Part shown: piece by piece, positions 7,755 through 15,863 of the stretch
How positions within the stretch are numbered: the first letter of the stretch is position 1
How the letters are laid out: the number at the start of each line of letters is the position of its first letter
Origin: an uncultured Prevotella sp.
Lineage (GTDB): Bacteria > Bacteroidota > Bacteroidia > Bacteroidales > Bacteroidaceae
Direction: 5' to 3'
NCBI GenBank assembly: GCA_905196835.1
Contig: CAJJWN010000023.1
Location: 1-46,608, forward strand
DNA: 46,608 nt
The notes under the pieces: model-generated
Seen by the model: only the letters and a program-made list of their open reading frames with translations
What the model was told of the DNA's origin: nothing
The model's database searches: none
Position numbers and translations under genes: made by a program

Positions 7755-8309
7755 TCATTGCATCACGCGGCGCGCACCTACATAGCGGCGCAAGTAATAC
7801 CTCTCTTTGGAGTTACTAACCTTTACACCCTTGATGCTTGCGTGTATGAAATTGAAACTTCCGTCCACATGGTCAACGTCAACCACTATGCCCACATGGC
7901 CGATAGGGCCGCGCGAGTTGGAGCCGGTGAAGAACACAAGGTCGCCCGTGCGCAGCTCGTCCTTGTCTACCGCCTCGCCCTGCGTGTACTGCGAGCGCGA
8001 CGAACGGTTAAGCTCTATGCCCATGTTCCTGAACACATAGCTTGTAAAGCCTGAGCAGTCAAACGCGTTCGGGCCGGAGTGGCCGCGGCGGTAACGTGCG
8101 CCGAGATGCGAAAAAGCCTCGTTGAGCATGTCGTCAATCTGCGAATATTCAAAGTCTTCGCCGTATGCCTCGTTGTCATACAGGAAGTCAAAGTTGTCTA
8201 TTTCCTCGTACTGTTCTTCTCCGTTGTCGGTCTTGTCGTTATCGGCCGCCGCCGGAATCCCGGCTGTGAACAGCATCATCGCAACGGCAAATATCTTGAG
8301 GTGTCTCAT
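7755..8309 (-). CDS. secreted NlpC/P60 cysteine peptidase
   Basis: The 184-residue protein is predicted to hydrolyse peptidoglycan stem peptides. From the chosen ATG at 8309 it has a signal peptide (MRHLKIFAVAMMLFTAGIPAAA). An acidic linker rich in D and E precedes the C40 domain, which shows NAFDCSGFTSYVF (catalytic Cys), GDLVFF and GHVGIVVD (catalytic His), followed by HASIKGVKVSN. I chose 8309 over an in-frame start at 8387 because a perfect promoter (8363-8393) lies inside that extension and only the shorter form begins with a signal peptide. Confidence 0.92.
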   Translation of the reverse strand: MRHLKIFAVAMMLFTAGIPAAADNDKTDNGEEQYEEIDNFDFLYDNEAYGEDFEYSQIDDMLNEAFSHLGARYRRGHSGPNAFDCSGFTSYVFRNMGIELNRSSRSQYTQGEAVDKDELRTGDLVFFTGSNSRGPIGHVGIVVDVDHVDGSFNFIHASIKGVKVSNSKERYYLRRYVGARRVMQ

Positions 8310-8362
8310 GTTTGATGGTTTCTGTAAAATAGTATGAAAGGGGTCAAGTTGATTTCTGACTG

Positions 8363-8393
8363 CGAAGATAGCGAAAATATGCCGCAAATCAAA
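8363..8393 (-). promoter_or_regulatory. promoter of the NlpC/P60 gene
   Basis: Minus strand: TTTG (8390-8393), 19 bases, TATCTTCG (8363-8370). This is one mismatch from TAnnTTTG and fixes the gene start downstream at 8309. Confidence 0.65.
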
Positions 8394-8609
8394 GCCTGTT
8401 TACATCTTTTGGGAAGAGCAAAAAGCGTGCCATCGCGAGCTTTCAGACATGGAACTTACTGGAATATAGCATTTTACGGCAAAAAGTCTGAAAAAAGACT
8501 TCAAGTCAAGTCTTTTACATCTTTTAAGAAACAAGTCTTTCATTATTTAACGGCCTGACGCCACATGACATGTGAAATTCGGCTGCGTACAACACGCATG
8601 AGCTGCGGA

Positions 8610-8725
8610 TGAAATCCAATATGCGGCATTTCGCGCTGCAAAAGGCCATGAATCGCACGCTAAAAGGCCGTCTTTTGCAATGCGAAAGACGGCATATTGG
8701 AAACGCGCTGATTGCCAACGGGTTA
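8610..8725. repeat. GCCGTCTTT-family repeat, copy 3
   Basis: It contains AAAAGGCCGTCTTTTGC, then AATGCGAAAGACGGCATA, which can pair, followed by GGAAACGC and AACGGGTTA. Copy 4 at 15355-15452 aligns to it over about 90 bases, including GCACGCTAAAAGGC and the tail, so these are real homologous repeats. Confidence 0.8.
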
Positions 8726-8846
8726 CAGACGCGCCAAAAGGCTATGCGCAAGCAGCCCTGAACGAGGCATAAGACAGGCGCGGCCGGCATCACTGCCAAC
8801 CGCGCCACAATATAAAAGAATTGATATAAAACTGTTTCTTATGTCG

Positions 8847-9038
8847 TCACCTGCCTACTACGACCTTCCTTACCGTGCCGTCGCTCATGCGCACTATGTT
8901 GACGCCCGGCTGCGGACGGTCGAGCTTCTTGCCGTCAACGGTGAAGCGCGCCACCTCGGTTGCGCCGCCTTCAGCCGCGTTAACATCGCTTATGCCGGTG
9001 TCCGTGCCTACGGTGACTGTCACCGGGATACATCCCAT
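8847..9038 (-). pseudogene. T9SS-like C-terminal tail split from the DUF4465 protein
   Basis: This 63-residue frame starts with an ATG overlapping the stop of the DUF4465 gene (TAATG) but has no signal peptide. Its sequence (ARFTVDGKKL, PQPGVNIVRMSDG, VRKVVVGR) looks like the C-terminal sorting or anchoring domain on many secreted Bacteroidales proteins. Reading it upstream past the ATG gives KEV directly before MGCIPVTV. Adding a single A in the ATAAAGAAG stretch would join it seamlessly to the DUF4465 protein. I read it as the detached tail of that protein, by true mutation or sequence error. Confidence 0.65.
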
Positions 9039-9961
9039 TACTTCTTTATCGCCAAATTGTCAATGGCCGCATAGCCCGGCGTATTGAGGCCATATGCACC
9101 CCCGAGGTCTTCAGAACCCATCATGAAGAAGTTGAGTTCCTTGATTTTCCCAAGCGGAGTAAGGTCAAACTTCACCCATTCCTGCTTGATGTCTGTACCG
9201 GTACACAACTCCACATACGTGTACACCTTTTCCCCGTCAGCCTTAACGCCCTCGGCGTATAGCCTAAACCACGAGTTCTCCGTTGCCGGAGCGGCGAATG
9301 AGTCGCCGTTGTGCAGCGAGTTGAGGGCGTAAGATGTGTTTGTCGCATATACATATTGCGGTTCAAACTCAACTTCATCGTTTCCGTCAAAGACATACAG
9401 GCGGTCGGCATTACAGTAACCGGGCGTACCTATATCGCCACGCCAGCAGTACATCACAAGGAAGTTATCCGAACCATCCGCACCCGGACCGGGGTTCTTG
9501 GTGGTTGCAATCTCAAGCTGACTGTCAAACCCTTTGCCATTAAAATCTTCTCCCCAATAGTTTGACACGGCGTATCCGCCCGACGCATAGCCGTAGTCTC
9601 CGCCGATGCCATCGTACATAATGCCTGTGTTGTTCTCGTCCCAGAACCATGATTCACCTTTTCCATAGAGTATGTCTCCGTTGTACTGGGGGTTGTCTAT
9701 GCGGCTTGTCCAGTAATTGCCTGTATCGTCCGAGCCTTTGTAATCCTTGTCCTCGAAGGTCAGGACGAACACACCGGCATCGTCCTTGTTGCCGTACATC
9801 TCCTCAAAATCAGTAGGCTCGCCGTCGGTGAAGCTGATTTTGCTGAACTCGTCAAGCGAGTAGTTATGCACCGTTCCGTCCTTCATCTGCACTGAAACAA
9901 CGTTCTGTGCGCTTGCGAAAGCGCAAACTGACGCAAACAAAAGTGTAAATATTTTCTTCAT
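9038..9961 (-). CDS. secreted DUF4465 protein (cobalamin locus)
   Basis: The 307-residue protein has a signal peptide (MKKIFTLLFASVCAFASAQ) and a DUF4465-type body, with FEDKDYKGSDDTGNYWTS, GGYAVSNYWG, DNFLVMYCWRG and the C-terminal GLNTPGYAAIDNLAI. DUF4465 proteins often sit in Bacteroidetes cobalamin loci and are probably surface ligand-binding proteins. This is the last gene of the btuB-btuG operon. Its frame ends in KK-stop just where a T9SS-like tail begins in another frame, so the mature protein has probably lost or lacks its anchor here. Confidence 0.8.
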   Translation of the reverse strand: MKKIFTLLFASVCAFASAQNVVSVQMKDGTVHNYSLDEFSKISFTDGEPTDFEEMYGNKDDAGVFVLTFEDKDYKGSDDTGNYWTSRIDNPQYNGDILYGKGESWFWDENNTGIMYDGIGGDYGYASGGYAVSNYWGEDFNGKGFDSQLEIATTKNPGPGADGSDNFLVMYCWRGDIGTPGYCNADRLYVFDGNDEVEFEPQYVYATNTSYALNSLHNGDSFAAPATENSWFRLYAEGVKADGEKVYTYVELCTGTDIKQEWVKFDLTPLGKIKELNFFMMGSEDLGGAYGLNTPGYAAIDNLAIKK

Positions 9962-9976
9962 AATCTTATGTTTTAA

Positions 9977-10429
9977 TTAGTTTAACACCTTGAATGATTT
10001 TTTATTTGTAGTCACAATATACGCTCCCTTGGGCAGTGTTGCCATATCGACAGAAGCCGAACCTCCGGCAGGAACGGTGACAGTCTTCACCACCGCGCCA
10101 CCTATTGTTGCCACGATGACCTTTGTTCCTGGCACGGCCGATACCGTAAGCACCTTGTTCTGGTAAGAGAACTCGGCGTTGCCCTCAACCATTTCAATAC
10201 CCGTAGGTGTGTCGAGGATAGTCAGTTCGGCAACATCCTGATAGGCGTATTTAGCCTCAAAGCCTGTAGCCGTTACTATCCATTGTGTGCCGTCGTTAAC
10301 CATTTGCGGATTGTTTTGCAACAAAATCTCTTGATGGGTGTTGTCCGCAAACTTTATGTCAAGCGTCTTTTGCGCCTGTACCGATGCCACAAGCATTGAC
10401 GCGGCGGCTAATACTAAAAGTTTTTTCAT
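9977..10429 (-). CDS. small secreted protein with T9SS-like C-terminal domain
   Basis: The 150-residue product has a signal peptide (MKKLLVLAAASMLVASVQAQ). Its mature N-terminal part (LDIKFADNTHQEILLQNNPQM) resembles the start of the neighbouring DUF4465 protein, where a short strand follows the signal. The C-terminal half (NKVLTVSAVPGTKVIVATIGG and LPKGAYIVTTNKKSFKVLN) matches the secretion and sorting domain of T9SS cargo. It lies 15 bases upstream of the DUF4465 gene and 17 bases downstream of the lipoprotein gene, so it is part of the cobalamin operon. The function is unknown; it may be a small surface-displayed accessory protein. Confidence 0.7.
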   Translation of the reverse strand: MKKLLVLAAASMLVASVQAQKTLDIKFADNTHQEILLQNNPQMVNDGTQWIVTATGFEAKYAYQDVAELTILDTPTGIEMVEGNAEFSYQNKVLTVSAVPGTKVIVATIGGAVVKTVTVPAGGSASVDMATLPKGAYIVTTNKKSFKVLN

Positions 10430-10446
10430 AAGCGATTATCGTTTTA

Positions 10447-11676
10447 TCATTGTTCATTTAATAAATGTAAGTCGTTCACTCCCACTACTTCCGTGGACGT
10501 TTCACCTATCCATCCGCACTGCTGGTTGACGCCGGTGTATATTTTCACGAAGTCAACTCCAGGCAGGTAAACCTTGTTGCCGTCAGCGTCAACAGCCCAG
10601 CCGATGTCGAAGTTCGACTCGTCTTCGGTGTTCAGGCGGTTGTCCGCGTAGCCCCATTCATAGGCGTAGAGCACCCAATACGTGCCCGTTCCGCTCTCGT
10701 CGACTGCGTTTGGCGGCAGAAGCGTGCCTTGGAAGGTCAGTTCGGCGTCTTCAATCCACATCGGCCAATAGTCCTGCTGATGGAAATTGTTGCGTGCAAT
10801 GGTACCGCTTCCGCCCTGATTGTCAGTCCACGGTATGTCGGCAAGTGCCCCGTCGGCCGGCCTTTGGTAAGTTATCCCGTAGCCTTTTACGGTTGTCGGC
10901 TTCGCGTATTCGCTCCCGGCAAGCTCGTACCACTCGTCATCGTCGGCCACGCCGTTCCTGTTCCAGTCGTAAGCCACCATCACTATGCCCGGCTCGCAGC
11001 TTCCGCCGGGCATCGAAGAGCCGTCGGAGGAAGAGCCGTTGTTGTAAAACGCGTTGCCCAGAACCTTGAAGTCGGCCTCTCCCGGCACGTTGGCTATGGT
11101 GTGGTCGAAGCCGCACACCACGTAGCCTCCATACCCTCCGAGGGTTATCATGCCGCGTGCGTTGTCGCCGATGGCGGCCAACACCTTGGCGTTCATGTCC
11201 TCTTGGGTGTCGCCTTCGCTATATTCGGGCATCTGGTTGACAAACTGCCCCGGGGCGGGACGGTAGTCGCTGATTGACGTTATGTACGGACTTAGCCCTC
11301 CGTCAGGCTCGCTTGCCGTCACGCTTACGGTGATGGTGGTGTCCTTCTGCGCGTCGTCAACGGCGTGCATGGTCACCTCGTACACCCCGGCACGCGGCGC
11401 AACGAAGTCCATCTCCGTGCCTGTGGCGGCCACTTCGCCGTTCCAGCTCCACGTAATGTCATACTCCTTGCCCTCCGCAACGGTGGCTTTGATGGTAAGA
11501 GGGCTGCACGCCTCTGCCTTGAAACCACCCTCGGGCACTACTATTGCGATGCCGTCCCCAGTTACGGGAGGCACTTTCGGGCCGCCGTCTCCGCCCTCGT
11601 CGTCACTGCATGAACCTAACGTTAACAGGGCGACGGCCGCCAACGGATAGATAAAAAACTTTTTCTTGCTCATCAT
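10447..11676 (-). CDS. PKD-like surface lipoprotein of the cobalamin operon
   Basis: The 409-residue protein is a predicted lipoprotein with lipobox TLGSCSDD. The acidic DDEGGDGG after the cysteine fits the Bacteroidetes signal for surface export. Residues about 50-125 form an Ig/PKD-like domain (YDITWSWNGEVAATG, APRAGVYEVTMHAVDD). The rest contains GGYGGYVVCGFDHTI, DWNRNGVADDDEWYELAGSEY and AYEWGYADN, a pattern seen in proteins beside BtuG in Bacteroides cobalamin loci. It probably helps capture cobalamin or hold the BtuBG complex; that role is inferred from position only. Confidence 0.8.
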   Translation of the reverse strand: MMSKKKFFIYPLAAVALLTLGSCSDDEGGDGGPKVPPVTGDGIAIVVPEGGFKAEACSPLTIKATVAEGKEYDITWSWNGEVAATGTEMDFVAPRAGVYEVTMHAVDDAQKDTTITVSVTASEPDGGLSPYITSISDYRPAPGQFVNQMPEYSEGDTQEDMNAKVLAAIGDNARGMITLGGYGGYVVCGFDHTIANVPGEADFKVLGNAFYNNGSSSDGSSMPGGSCEPGIVMVAYDWNRNGVADDDEWYELAGSEYAKPTTVKGYGITYQRPADGALADIPWTDNQGGSGTIARNNFHQQDYWPMWIEDAELTFQGTLLPPNAVDESGTGTYWVLYAYEWGYADNRLNTEDESNFDIGWAVDADGNKVYLPGVDFVKIYTGVNQQCGWIGETSTEVVGVNDLHLLNEQ

Positions 11677-11687
11677 CTGATACTATT

Positions 11688-11738
11688 TTTCTTAACTCTT
11701 AATTATTAACTCTTAATTATCAGTCCTTTTTCAAAAAG
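11688..11738. repeat. TTAAGAATTAAGAG half repeat, copy 4
   Basis: One arm only: CTTAACTCTTAATTATTAACTC-type words in the gap between the btuG-like gene and the PKD lipoprotein gene. The opposite arm is not visible. Confidence 0.6.
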
Positions 11739-12874
11739 GCAAAGTGTGCCGGAATGTCACCCGTAGTGACGCTCCACTTCTTGCGTCCGTCGGGCGTAAA
11801 GCAGTAGAGAGTACCCCGCACGACGAAACTCTTGGCGTCGGTCACATAAATTTCCTTCGTCTCCGGATTGACGGCCAGGCCGTAGGGCTGCTGTATTTCC
11901 TGCTCCGTGCCGTCGGTGATGAAGTTGTTTTTCACGACGGTACGCGTCCCGGTGTCAATCAAAGCGTAAGAAACCGACCACTCCTGGCCGCCTGTATAGC
12001 TGTACTCCGAGCCAAGGACATAGAGGTTGTCGCCGTCTATGCACATCTCGCTGACGGCAACTCCGAGCTTGTCCACCACCTCGTCGGTGTTCGTGTCGAT
12101 GACATACAGGTCCGACTTAATGTCATAATAGTCGCCGCGCGACGACACCCAGAGCTGTCCGTGGCCGTCGGCCTCGACGCGGTGGAGGTTTGGCGCGACG
12201 TCGATTTTCTTCGTTTCTGTGAACGTGCCGAGGTCGATTACGGACACGGTGCGGTCATAATCGGGTACACGATACCCCCCGGAGTTCGCCACATAGAGCT
12301 TGTTGCCCACCACGGCCATCTCTTCCGGCTGGTAGCCTACGGTGCATTCGGCCACCACTTCGAGCGTGGCCGTATCAACTTTGGCAACGTATCCGAGCCT
12401 CGCATTGGGGTCAATCTGCACCGGTCCGGCGTAAGACGACACGTAGGCGTAGCCCTCATGGAACACGATGTACCGGCAGTTGGGTATTTTGATTTCGCCG
12501 ATGTGGATGGCGTTGCGCTTGTCCATCACCTCGACAAAGTTGGAACAGTTGATTACGGCGTACAGTTTCGAGCCGTAGGTCTGTATGTCGTTGCCCACGT
12601 CTCCAAGCTCGAGAACTACGTCGGGGTTGGTTTCGGCGTAAATGTTGCTGCGGTAATAGCCTGTGGTTGCGTCGAAAAAGTCGAGCGTACACTTGTTGCT
12701 GCCCATGTTGCCCTCGTTCAACAGGTAGAAGCCTGTTACCGAGCGAGGCTGCGCCGGGGCGGCAACCTGCGTCCAGGTGGACGGTACAAGCACCTCGTCG
12801 TCGCCCCGGCAAGAGGCCAGGAGCACTGCGGCGAGGATGAGGGAAAGATGTTTCTGTTTCATTACGATACGCAT
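11720..12874 (-). CDS. btuG: BtuG-like cobalamin-capturing beta-propeller lipoprotein
   Basis: BtuG proteins are YncE-type seven-bladed propellers that sit on BtuB at the cell surface and bind cobalamin very tightly. This 384-residue protein has lipobox LLASC followed by RGDDE, then repeated propeller blades such as GNDIQTYGSKLYAVINCSN, GYQPEEMAVVGNKLYVANSGG and QQPYGLAVNPETKEIYVTDA. The start ATG at 12874 overlaps the btuB stop; an alternative ATG at 12862 (MKQKHL) gives a cleaner signal peptide. Position directly after btuB under a cobalamin riboswitch makes the assignment strong. Confidence 0.88.
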   Translation of the reverse strand: MRIVMKQKHLSLILAAVLLASCRGDDEVLVPSTWTQVAAPAQPRSVTGFYLLNEGNMGSNKCTLDFFDATTGYYRSNIYAETNPDVVLELGDVGNDIQTYGSKLYAVINCSNFVEVMDKRNAIHIGEIKIPNCRYIVFHEGYAYVSSYAGPVQIDPNARLGYVAKVDTATLEVVAECTVGYQPEEMAVVGNKLYVANSGGYRVPDYDRTVSVIDLGTFTETKKIDVAPNLHRVEADGHGQLWVSSRGDYYDIKSDLYVIDTNTDEVVDKLGVAVSEMCIDGDNLYVLGSEYSYTGGQEWSVSYALIDTGTRTVVKNNFITDGTEQEIQQPYGLAVNPETKEIYVTDAKSFVVRGTLYCFTPDGRKKWSVTTGDIPAHFAFLKKD

Positions 12875-14901
12875 TATATTTCAAGTTTAACGATTACCTT
12901 ATAGTTGGTTCCCGGCATGGGATAGCACTTTACAACCTCAAACTGCTGGTTGAACACGTTGTTCACCTCGGCGGCAAGGCGTGTTTTCACCCCTCCGATG
13001 CGGAAGTTGTACGACAGGGCGATGTCGCTCGTGTACCACTCCGGCACATGGTTTTGCGGTATGTTCTCGGTGGCGTCGTAGCGTTCGCCGGTGTATATGA
13101 AGCTGTAGTCAAGCCCGAAGCCGCGCCACGAGGCGTTTATTACGGCCGAGCCGCTATGCCACGGGATGTAAGGTATCTGGTCTCCGTAGTACGTGTTGGC
13201 GCGGCTCGTCACGTCTTCGGCCTGCTCGTAGGTGTAGCTTAGCCGCGCATCGAGGTGCAGTCCGCAGGGAAACGCCCACGAGGCTTGCGCCGAAACGTCG
13301 AGGCCGAGGATGTCAACGCGGCCGAGGTTGACCATCGTCCAACGGAACTGGTTTGACGTGGGGACGGCTATTATTTTGTCTTTCACCTTATTATAATATG
13401 CGTCCGCCTGCACCTCAACGCGCTTGAGCCACGAGCGGCGGGGCGCGGCGGCGTAGGTGAAACCGATGTCGTACTGCGTGGTGTACTCCGGGCGGAGCTT
13501 CACATTGCCGATGAAGGTATAGTAAAGGTCGTTGAGCGTGGGCATACGGAATATGTTTTTATAGAATCCGCGCAGGCTGAAGTCTATGCGGCGGAAGGGC
13601 TTGTACGACACGACGAGGATCGGGGTAAGCTCCGTCTTGCCGTCCATCCTGGCGGTGTCTACGGCCACACGGTCGGCCACGAACGTGCCGAGCACGCCGG
13701 CCTGCGCCTTAAGACTGCGGTATTCGGCGGCAACGGCAGCTGCAACGAGCACCGTATGGCGCACGGGATAAGCAAAGTTATAGAGGTCGGCCGAGAGCTT
13801 GTTCCACTGGTAATCGGCCGAGAGGGACGCGCTCCAGTGGCTGCTGAAGCGGTAGAGGTTGGCAATAGAAAGGTAGACTTCTTGCTGGCGGTAGCGGTTG
13901 TCCACGTACATGGCGCTCTCGTCGAGGGCCGGGTCGGAGAGGTAATGCAGGTAGTCGTAGGCGTACTTGCCGTTGAGCATGAGGCTGTAGCGGCCTGTCA
14001 TGCGTTTGCGCAGCGACGCCTGGACGAACGCGTTGGTGTCCCACTGGCGGTCTTCGTGCTCCAACCGTCCACGCACCACAGCCCCGGGCAGTCCCCGCTC
14101 GGAGCGGTAGACGTAAGCCTTGGCGCGCCACGAGCCGCCATTGAGCCGCCCGAAGAGGCCTGCCTCGCCGCGAAACGCACTCACGTCGCCGTTGGCGCGC
14201 ACCGCCGTGGTGTCATATCCGCCCTGGGTATGGTAGCGGTAACGGTACCGCCCGTTGGTGTACATATACTCTGCGCTGACCGACGACGAGACGTTCTCAC
14301 TGATTTTCTGCTCCCAAACAACGGCCGGATTGGCCAGTCCGAACGAGCCTGCCTTCATGGTTGCGCGCAGGTTGAACGTACGTCCGCCCTCGAACACGGG
14401 CGTGCGGCTTTGCAGATACACCGTGGCGGCGGAGCCGAAGTCCTTTGCCGGTTGGAAGATTGCGCTGCGCTGGCCGTTGTACACGGAGACGGCCTCCATG
14501 TTGTCGAGCGAGAAACGGCCAAGGTCTATCTGTCCGTTCTGCGCGTTGCCCAGCTCAATGCCGTCGTAGAACACGCCCACATGCTGCGTGCCCATGCCGC
14601 GTATGTTGACCGTCTTCAGGCCGCCCACGCCGCCGTAGTCCTTAATTTGCACGCCCGAGAAATAGCGTATGGCGTCGGCCACCGAGAGAGCCGACATCCT
14701 TTCGAGCCGCTCCCCCGTAAGAGTCTGCACGGGCAAGAGGTCGCGCGACGCGCCGCGCCGCGCCGTAACGGTAACCTCATCAATGGTTTTCGTCGAAGAA
14801 ACAACCGTGTCAGCCTGCGCCTCCTGGCCGTAAGCGCAGGGCGCGGCAAGGCAGAATAAGCCTGAAATTATTGTTTGTCGTAATGTCATTGCCTGTTTCA
14901 T
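12874..14901 (-). CDS. btuB: TonB-dependent cobalamin receptor BtuB
   Basis: This outer-membrane receptor takes up vitamin B12 using TonB energy. From the chosen ATG at 14901 the 675-residue protein has a signal peptide ending AYGQ, and a TonB box region (TIDEVTVTA). The plug domain shows LSVADAIRYFSGVQIKDYGG, TVNIRGMGTQHVGVFYDGI and GQIDLGRFSLDNMEAVSVYNG. A 22-strand-type barrel ends in NYKVIVKLEI. A longer in-frame start at 15063 was rejected because it lies inside the riboswitch aptamer and adds no signal peptide. A start at 14889 (MTLRQT) is also possible. Confidence 0.93.
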   Translation of the reverse strand: MKQAMTLRQTIISGLFCLAAPCAYGQEAQADTVVSSTKTIDEVTVTARRGASRDLLPVQTLTGERLERMSALSVADAIRYFSGVQIKDYGGVGGLKTVNIRGMGTQHVGVFYDGIELGNAQNGQIDLGRFSLDNMEAVSVYNGQRSAIFQPAKDFGSAATVYLQSRTPVFEGGRTFNLRATMKAGSFGLANPAVVWEQKISENVSSSVSAEYMYTNGRYRYRYHTQGGYDTTAVRANGDVSAFRGEAGLFGRLNGGSWRAKAYVYRSERGLPGAVVRGRLEHEDRQWDTNAFVQASLRKRMTGRYSLMLNGKYAYDYLHYLSDPALDESAMYVDNRYRQQEVYLSIANLYRFSSHWSASLSADYQWNKLSADLYNFAYPVRHTVLVAAAVAAEYRSLKAQAGVLGTFVADRVAVDTARMDGKTELTPILVVSYKPFRRIDFSLRGFYKNIFRMPTLNDLYYTFIGNVKLRPEYTTQYDIGFTYAAAPRRSWLKRVEVQADAYYNKVKDKIIAVPTSNQFRWTMVNLGRVDILGLDVSAQASWAFPCGLHLDARLSYTYEQAEDVTSRANTYYGDQIPYIPWHSGSAVINASWRGFGLDYSFIYTGERYDATENIPQNHVPEWYTSDIALSYNFRIGGVKTRLAAEVNNVFNQQFEVVKCYPMPGTNYKVIVKLEI

Positions 14902-15029
14902 TCCTCGTAAAACAAGGCCTCGCATCGGGGCGTAAGGATGAAACAGAATGGCGCATGGCCGCAGTGGCGCACACCGTAAAGTTTCTCCGCAGCCTTTCCT
15001 CGAAAGCCGTTGAGCACGTAAAAAGCCGG

Positions 15030-15202
15030 TGTGGCAGGTCTTCTGACTTGTTCCCGGCGGCAAGCGCCTTCCCAGACACGCGGTCCAGTGGCGTCGTTGC
15101 TTGCCGTCCTAAAAAAGGAACTCACAGCAGCGGGACTGTTCAGGACTCTCACCTGATTCCCTTTTAATCGCCTGCGCCCGTCAAGGCGCGCGGCGAACCT
15201 AC
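15030..15202 (-). ncRNA. cobalamin riboswitch
   Basis: On the minus strand the canonical elements appear in order: GGTTCGCC, AAAGGGAATCAGGTGAGAG, GTCCCGCTGCTGTGAG, CCACTGG, CTGGGAAGG and the B12 box AAGTCAGAAGACCTGCC (15033-15049). It lies in the leader between a perfect promoter and btuB, about 130 bases before the start codon. It should reduce expression of the whole btuB operon when cobalamin is abundant. The switching mechanism (terminator or ribosome-site masking) is not resolved here. Confidence 0.95.
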
Positions 15203-15242
15203 ACGACTGTAACTAATATGTATGTCCGACTGGCGGACGGTG

Positions 15243-15273
15243 CAAAGGTAGTCATTTTCCCGAAAACGGCAAA
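15243..15273 (-). promoter_or_regulatory. promoter of the cobalamin operon
   Basis: Minus strand: TTTG (15270-15273), 19 bases, TACCTTTG (15243-15250). This is a perfect consensus promoter placed about 40 bases before the riboswitch aptamer. Confidence 0.82.
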
Positions 15274-15354
15274 GGAAACGGCGGATATTTTTCAAACGTT
15301 TTGCGAAAAGCGGCATGTAAAAGTAAATAAGGTAAAACAGTAAAAAAGTAAAAG

Positions 15355-15452
15355 GCGGCAAATCGCGGTGCAAAAGGCCGTCAATTGCACGCTAAAAGGC
15401 GGCCTTTTGCAATGCGAAAGACGGCCTTTTGGAAACGCATTGACAGTCAACA
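15355..15452. repeat. GCCGTCTTT-family repeat, copy 4
   Basis: GCACGCTAAAAGGCGGCC, TTTTGCAATGCGAAAGACGG and a GGAAACGC tail. It is closely similar to copy 3 and lies between the divergent btuB leader and the small membrane protein gene. Confidence 0.8.
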
Positions 15453-15498
15453 AGTTAGGTGAACATGTTAAAAAGCCATGAAAGAACGCCGCAAAGGC

Positions 15499-15529
15499 TT
15501 TGCCGTATGCCGTTTTTTCCGTATATTCG
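15499..15529 (+). promoter_or_regulatory. promoter of the 62-residue membrane protein
   Basis: TTTG (15499-15502), 19 bases, TATATTCG (15522-15529), one mismatch from consensus. It supports translation from 15559, not from any upstream in-frame start. Confidence 0.6.
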
Positions 15530-15558
15530 CACCGCTAACCATAACACGGACAACTGAC

Positions 15559-15747
15559 ATGGAACAGGAGAACGACAGGAAAAGCGGCGGCTCATCGCTT
15601 GGACTTTGGATGGCCGTAGGCGTGATGCTGGGCACGGCCTTCGGCACGGCGACCGACAATACGGGCACTGGCATTGGCATAGGGTTGCTAGCCGGATACA
15701 TGATTTACATATTGACGGAACGCAAGGACGGCAAGGGCAAGGAGTGA
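15559..15747 (+). CDS. small glycine-rich membrane protein
   Basis: The 62-residue protein starts MEQENDRKSGG, and the rest is two glycine-rich hydrophobic stretches (SLGLWMAVGVMLGTAFGTAT and TGIGIGLLAGYMIYIL) with a charged tail (TERKDGKGKE). The pattern suggests two short membrane helices with GxxxG packing, a glycine-zipper type. No function is recognised. A promoter precedes it and a terminator hairpin follows 33 bases after the stop, so it is an independent unit. Start chosen at 15559 because the promoter lies inside the longer in-frame extension. Confidence 0.7.
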   Translation: MEQENDRKSGGSSLGLWMAVGVMLGTAFGTATDNTGTGIGIGLLAGYMIYILTERKDGKGKE

Positions 15748-15780
15748 CAAAACGCCTGACGGAGCGGCTGTTTACACGTA

Positions 15781-15810
15781 CAAAAGCCTGTTTATCAGGC
15801 TTTTGTTTTG
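15781..15810 (+). terminator. terminator of the small membrane protein gene
   Basis: CAAAAGCCTG (15781-15790), loop TTTAT, CAGGCTTTTG (15796-15805), then TTTTG. This is a compact rho-independent hairpin. Confidence 0.8.
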
Positions 15811-15837
15811 AATTAAGCCGATTTTGCAGTATTTTTG
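15807..15837 (+). promoter_or_regulatory. promoter of the AICAR transformylase gene
   Basis: TTTG (15807-15810), 19 bases, TATTTTTG (15830-15837), then the ATG at 15864. Perfect spacing and consensus; it directly abuts the preceding terminator. Confidence 0.75.
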
Positions 15838-15863
15838 CACAGCGAAACGTTAAACCACAAGAT

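Larger units (their letters stand above)
8310..8846. other. intergenic region with promoter and repeat
   Basis: This 537-base stretch holds the NlpC/P60 promoter, an AT-rich segment without coding signal (8400-8560) and copy 3 of the GCCGTCTTT repeat family (about 8610-8725). Short reading frames across it are repeat translations. Confidence 0.6.

Noticed and set aside
14902..15063. Longer BtuB start within the riboswitch
   Set aside because: It covers the B12 box and gives no signal peptide; the 14901 start does.
15606..15863. In-frame N-terminal extension of the AICAR transformylase
   Set aside because: The promoter (15807-15837) and terminator (15781-15810) lie inside it, and family homology begins at the 15864 ATG.
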